Program-made: the position numbers and the translations under genes
Notes under the pieces: generated by a model
Told to the model about the DNA's origin: nothing
Seen by the model: only the letters and a program-made list of their open reading frames with translations
The model's database searches: none
Assembly: GCF_029278565.1 (NCBI RefSeq)
Contig: NZ_CP119559.1
Span: 558,001-622,000 of the forward strand
Source: Haloarcula halophila
GTDB lineage: Archaea > Halobacteriota > Halobacteria > Halobacteriales > Haloarculaceae
DNA: 64,000 bases
Direction of reading: 5' to 3'
Shown: piece after piece, positions 62,239-64,000 of the stretch
How the letters are laid out: the number at the start of each line of letters is the position of its first letter
Position numbering within the stretch: position 1 is the stretch's first letter

Positions 62239-62850
62239 TTACTCCTCGACGACCTCGGCGACGCCGTCGGCGATGTCCTCCTCGGCCCGCCAGAGGTAGA
62301 GGCTCGCGTAGCTCCGGTAGGGCGCCCATCGCTGGGCGAACGTCGCCATCTCCGCACGGTCGTACCCCTCGCCGACGACGGTTTCGAACCCCTTTCTGAT
62401 CCCGAGATCCCCGACGGGAAAGACGTCGGGTCGCCCGAGCGAGAAGAGGAGTTGCATGTTCGCCGTCCACTCGCCGACGCCGGTGATCGCAGTCAGTTCC
62501 GCCCGGACCGCGTCGTCGTCCATCTCGGCGAGGGACTCCCGCGAGTACCCCTCTTCCAGAAAGGCGTCGGCGACGGCGTTGACGTACCGGGTCTTCTGCC
62601 GGGAGAGACCGGCGTCTTTCAGTAGCTGATCGTCGGCTGCCTGTACCCCCTCCGGGGTCACCTCGATGGCCTCGAACAGCCGTTCCCTGGTCGCCGCTGC
62701 CGATGCCATCGACACCTGCTGGCGCAGGATCGACGTCACCAACCGCTGGAAGAGGTCGTCGGCCGGGTCCAGCGTGAGATCGCCGTGATGGTCGACCAGC
62801 GGGCCGAGGTACTCGTCGGAGCGCAACTGCTCGTGGGGTGACTCGGTCAT
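62239..62850 (-). CDS. DNA-3-methyladenine glycosylase, AlkA-like (HhH-GPD)
   Basis: 203 residues. The helix-hairpin-helix ITGVGEWTA (122-130) and catalytic Asp148 (FPVGDLGIRKG) are in place, with QQVSMASAA in the N-terminal lobe. It removes alkylated bases. There is no FeS cluster motif, which separates it from endonuclease III. It is convergent with the RimK-type gene; the stops are adjacent. Confidence 0.88.
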   Translation of the reverse strand: MTESPHEQLRSDEYLGPLVDHHGDLTLDPADDLFQRLVTSILRQQVSMASAAATRERLFEAIEVTPEGVQAADDQLLKDAGLSRQKTRYVNAVADAFLEEGYSRESLAEMDDDAVRAELTAITGVGEWTANMQLLFSLGRPDVFPVGDLGIRKGFETVVGEGYDRAEMATFAQRWAPYRSYASLYLWRAEEDIADGVAEVVEE

Positions 62851-62890
62851 GATCCCGACGTAGTGGGCCGGCGGTGATGAACCTGACTGC

Positions 62891-63442
62891 TCAGCAGTCA
62901 GCCGCCCGACGGGAGGTGTCGTCGGTCGCGCGGTCGTCGATCGGTTTCGCCGGGTTCCCGGCGACGGTCGTTCCCGGTGGAACGTCCTCGACGACCACGG
63001 AGCCGGCGCCGACCGTCGCGCCGTCGCCGACGGTGATCGGACCCAGAAGCGTCGCGTCCGCGCCGACGGTCACGTCGTCGCCCAACGTCGGATGGCGCTT
63101 CTCGCGGCGCATCGATGCACCGCCAAGCGTGACGCCGTGGTACAACAGGACGTCGTCCCCGATCTCGGCGGTCTCACCGACGACAGTTCCCATTCCGTGA
63201 TCGATGAACAGCCGGTCACCGACGTCGGCGGCGGGGTGGATCTCGACACCGGTGAGCAGCCGAGTCACGTGCGAGAGGAGCCGTGCGGCGAACGGGAACC
63301 CCCCTTCGAAGAGCGCGTGGGCGACTCTGAAGAGCCAGACGGCGTGGAGCCCCGGATACGTGAGGATGACCTCGACGGTGTTCCTGGCAGCGGGGTCTTT
63401 GGCGAGTGCGGTGCGAACGTCGTCTCGGAGTGTCTCGAACAT
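62891..63442 (-). CDS. cysE: serine O-acetyltransferase
   Basis: 183 residues from the ATG at 63442 ([21 protein letters not shown]). Left-handed hexapeptide repeats with [11 protein letters not shown] and LYHGVTLGG (catalytic His) and the ending [12 protein letters not shown]. It makes O-acetylserine for cysteine synthesis. Longer upstream starts give a sequence unlike the family. Confidence 0.92.
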   Translation of the reverse strand: MFETLRDDVRTALAKDPAARNTVEVILTYPGLHAVWLFRVAHALFEGGFPFAARLLSHVTRLLTGVEIHPAADVGDRLFIDHGMGTVVGETAEIGDDVLLYHGVTLGGASMRREKRHPTLGDDVTVGADATLLGPITVGDGATVGAGSVVVEDVPPGTTVAGNPAKPIDDRATDDTSRRAADC

Positions 63443-63713
63443 GGTGTGGCGTGTGTCGTGTCGGGACGGTCGCTTGGATGCCGTGCGTGGGAGAACAACT
63501 GTCGCTGGCGCTACCGACAACAGCGACACGCCACTGAACCGCGGGCGAGTGGTTCGACCGCCGAGCCTTCGGGCGACGGGAGTACGGCACCCATCATATC
63601 CAGGTTTAACGGCGACGACCGGTTAAATGACGCGGTTAGGGTCGAATGAACTCCCCTGGAGTTCCTGAACGAGAGAAACGTTGAAACGTGGGCCGACAGT
63701 CTGAGTACACGTC
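63443..63713. promoter_or_regulatory. divergent promoter region cysE / 3-hydroxyacyl-CoA dehydrogenase
   Basis: 271 bp without a supported gene. TTTAAC (63604-63609) and GTTAAA (63622-63627) form a spaced inverted repeat, about 90 bp before the right-hand gene. Confidence 0.35.
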
Positions 63714-64000
63714 ATGGACTTCGAGGAGATCGAGACGATCACGGTACTGGGAGCCGGAAATATGGGCCACGGCATCGCAGAAGTCGCAGCGCTGGCCGGC
63801 TACGACGTGCGGATGCGGGACATCAAAGACGAGTTCGTCCAGGACGGCTACGACGACATCGAGTGGTCGTTGAACAAACTCGCCGAGAAAGAGCAACTCA
63901 CACAGGACGAGGCCGACGCGACACTCGACCGGATCACCCCGCTGGTCGACGTCGAGGAGGCGGTCAGTGACGCCGACGTGGTCATCGAGGCAGTCCCGGA
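63714..64000 (+). CDS. 3-hydroxyacyl-CoA dehydrogenase (5' part only)
   Basis: The first 95 residues. Rossmann motif VLGAGNMGHGIAEVAALAGYDVRMRD (about 11-36), then the family segment ADVVIEAVPE. The enzyme oxidises 3-hydroxyacyl-CoA in beta-oxidation or 3-hydroxybutyryl-CoA in the PHA/butanoate pathways. It is cut by the window end. Confidence 0.9.
   Translation, partial: MDFEEIETITVLGAGNMGHGIAEVAALAGYDVRMRDIKDEFVQDGYDDIEWSLNKLAEKEQLTQDEADATLDRITPLVDVEEAVSDADVVIEAVP

Overview
The window is one stretch of a haloarchaeal chromosome (Halobacteria, probably Haloarculaceae or a relative). The signs are high GC, acidic proteins, Tat-type lipoproteins with Gly/Ser/Asp-rich linkers, leaderless promoters with a TATA box about 25-30 bp before the start, many ATGA-type overlaps, and family content typical of the group (GfcR, TrmB regulators, zinc-type GlcDH, ADP-forming acetyl-CoA synthetase, DpsA, MBF1). 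I found no insertion sequence, CRISPR array or rRNA. There is one tRNA, and its 3' end is duplicated nearby in a way that looks like an old integration scar.

Layout. 1-3663 (minus): a LuxC-like acyl-CoA reductase (cut by the window edge), a LuxE/PaaK-like adenylating enzyme, an SSS symporter and a small membrane protein, probably one operon. 3790-6823: a Tat lipoprotein HtrA protease, a UPF0173 hydrolase and an M24-fold protein that has lost metal ligands. 6906-25589: a sugar island with a GH13 glucosidase, the regulator GfcR, an aldo/keto reductase with a TrmB regulator, a complete CUT1 ABC transporter, a Gfo/Idh oxidoreductase, glucose dehydrogenase, a second binding protein and ATPase without permeases, a second TrmB and a FilR1-type regulator. 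Three promoters here carry the same inverted repeat (AACAACA-N2-TGTTGTT-like).

25593-36390: an iron-responsive block. Fe(III) ABC transporter genes (binding protein, permease, ATPase) are interleaved with two paralogous GT-C-type membrane proteins and a gluconate-dehydrogenase-subunit-3-like protein. They are flanked by a GT2 glycosyltransferase and an RGP/UDP-arabinopyranose-mutase-like protein. Four DtxR-type boxes (TTAGGY-N2-RCCTAA) lie in front of these units. Three more occur at 39183, 39218 and 43648. A joint iron-uptake and glycoconjugate system is the most novel proposal for the window.

36558-49588: acyl-CoA and C2/C3 metabolism: a PhaB/FabG-type reductase, propionyl-CoA carboxylase beta, a Ser-type thiolase with its DUF35 partner, ADP-forming acetate-CoA ligase overlapping a DRTGG protein, and biotin synthase, which supplies the carboxylase cofactor. 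Between them lie small haloarchaeal proteins, DpsA and one apparent frameshifted gene. 49704-53038: an osmolyte-type binding lipoprotein with a chemotransducer (CosB/CosT-like). 53183-55605: PanB, a DUF5822-like membrane protein, a HAD phosphatase, MBF1 and tRNA-Leu(GAG). 56107-59619: succinate dehydrogenase CDBA. 59752-64000: an aspartoacylase-family protein divergent from a RimK/zinc-protease fusion, an AlkA-like glycosylase, CysE and the start of a 3-hydroxyacyl-CoA dehydrogenase. Family assignments come from reading motifs; no database search was possible.
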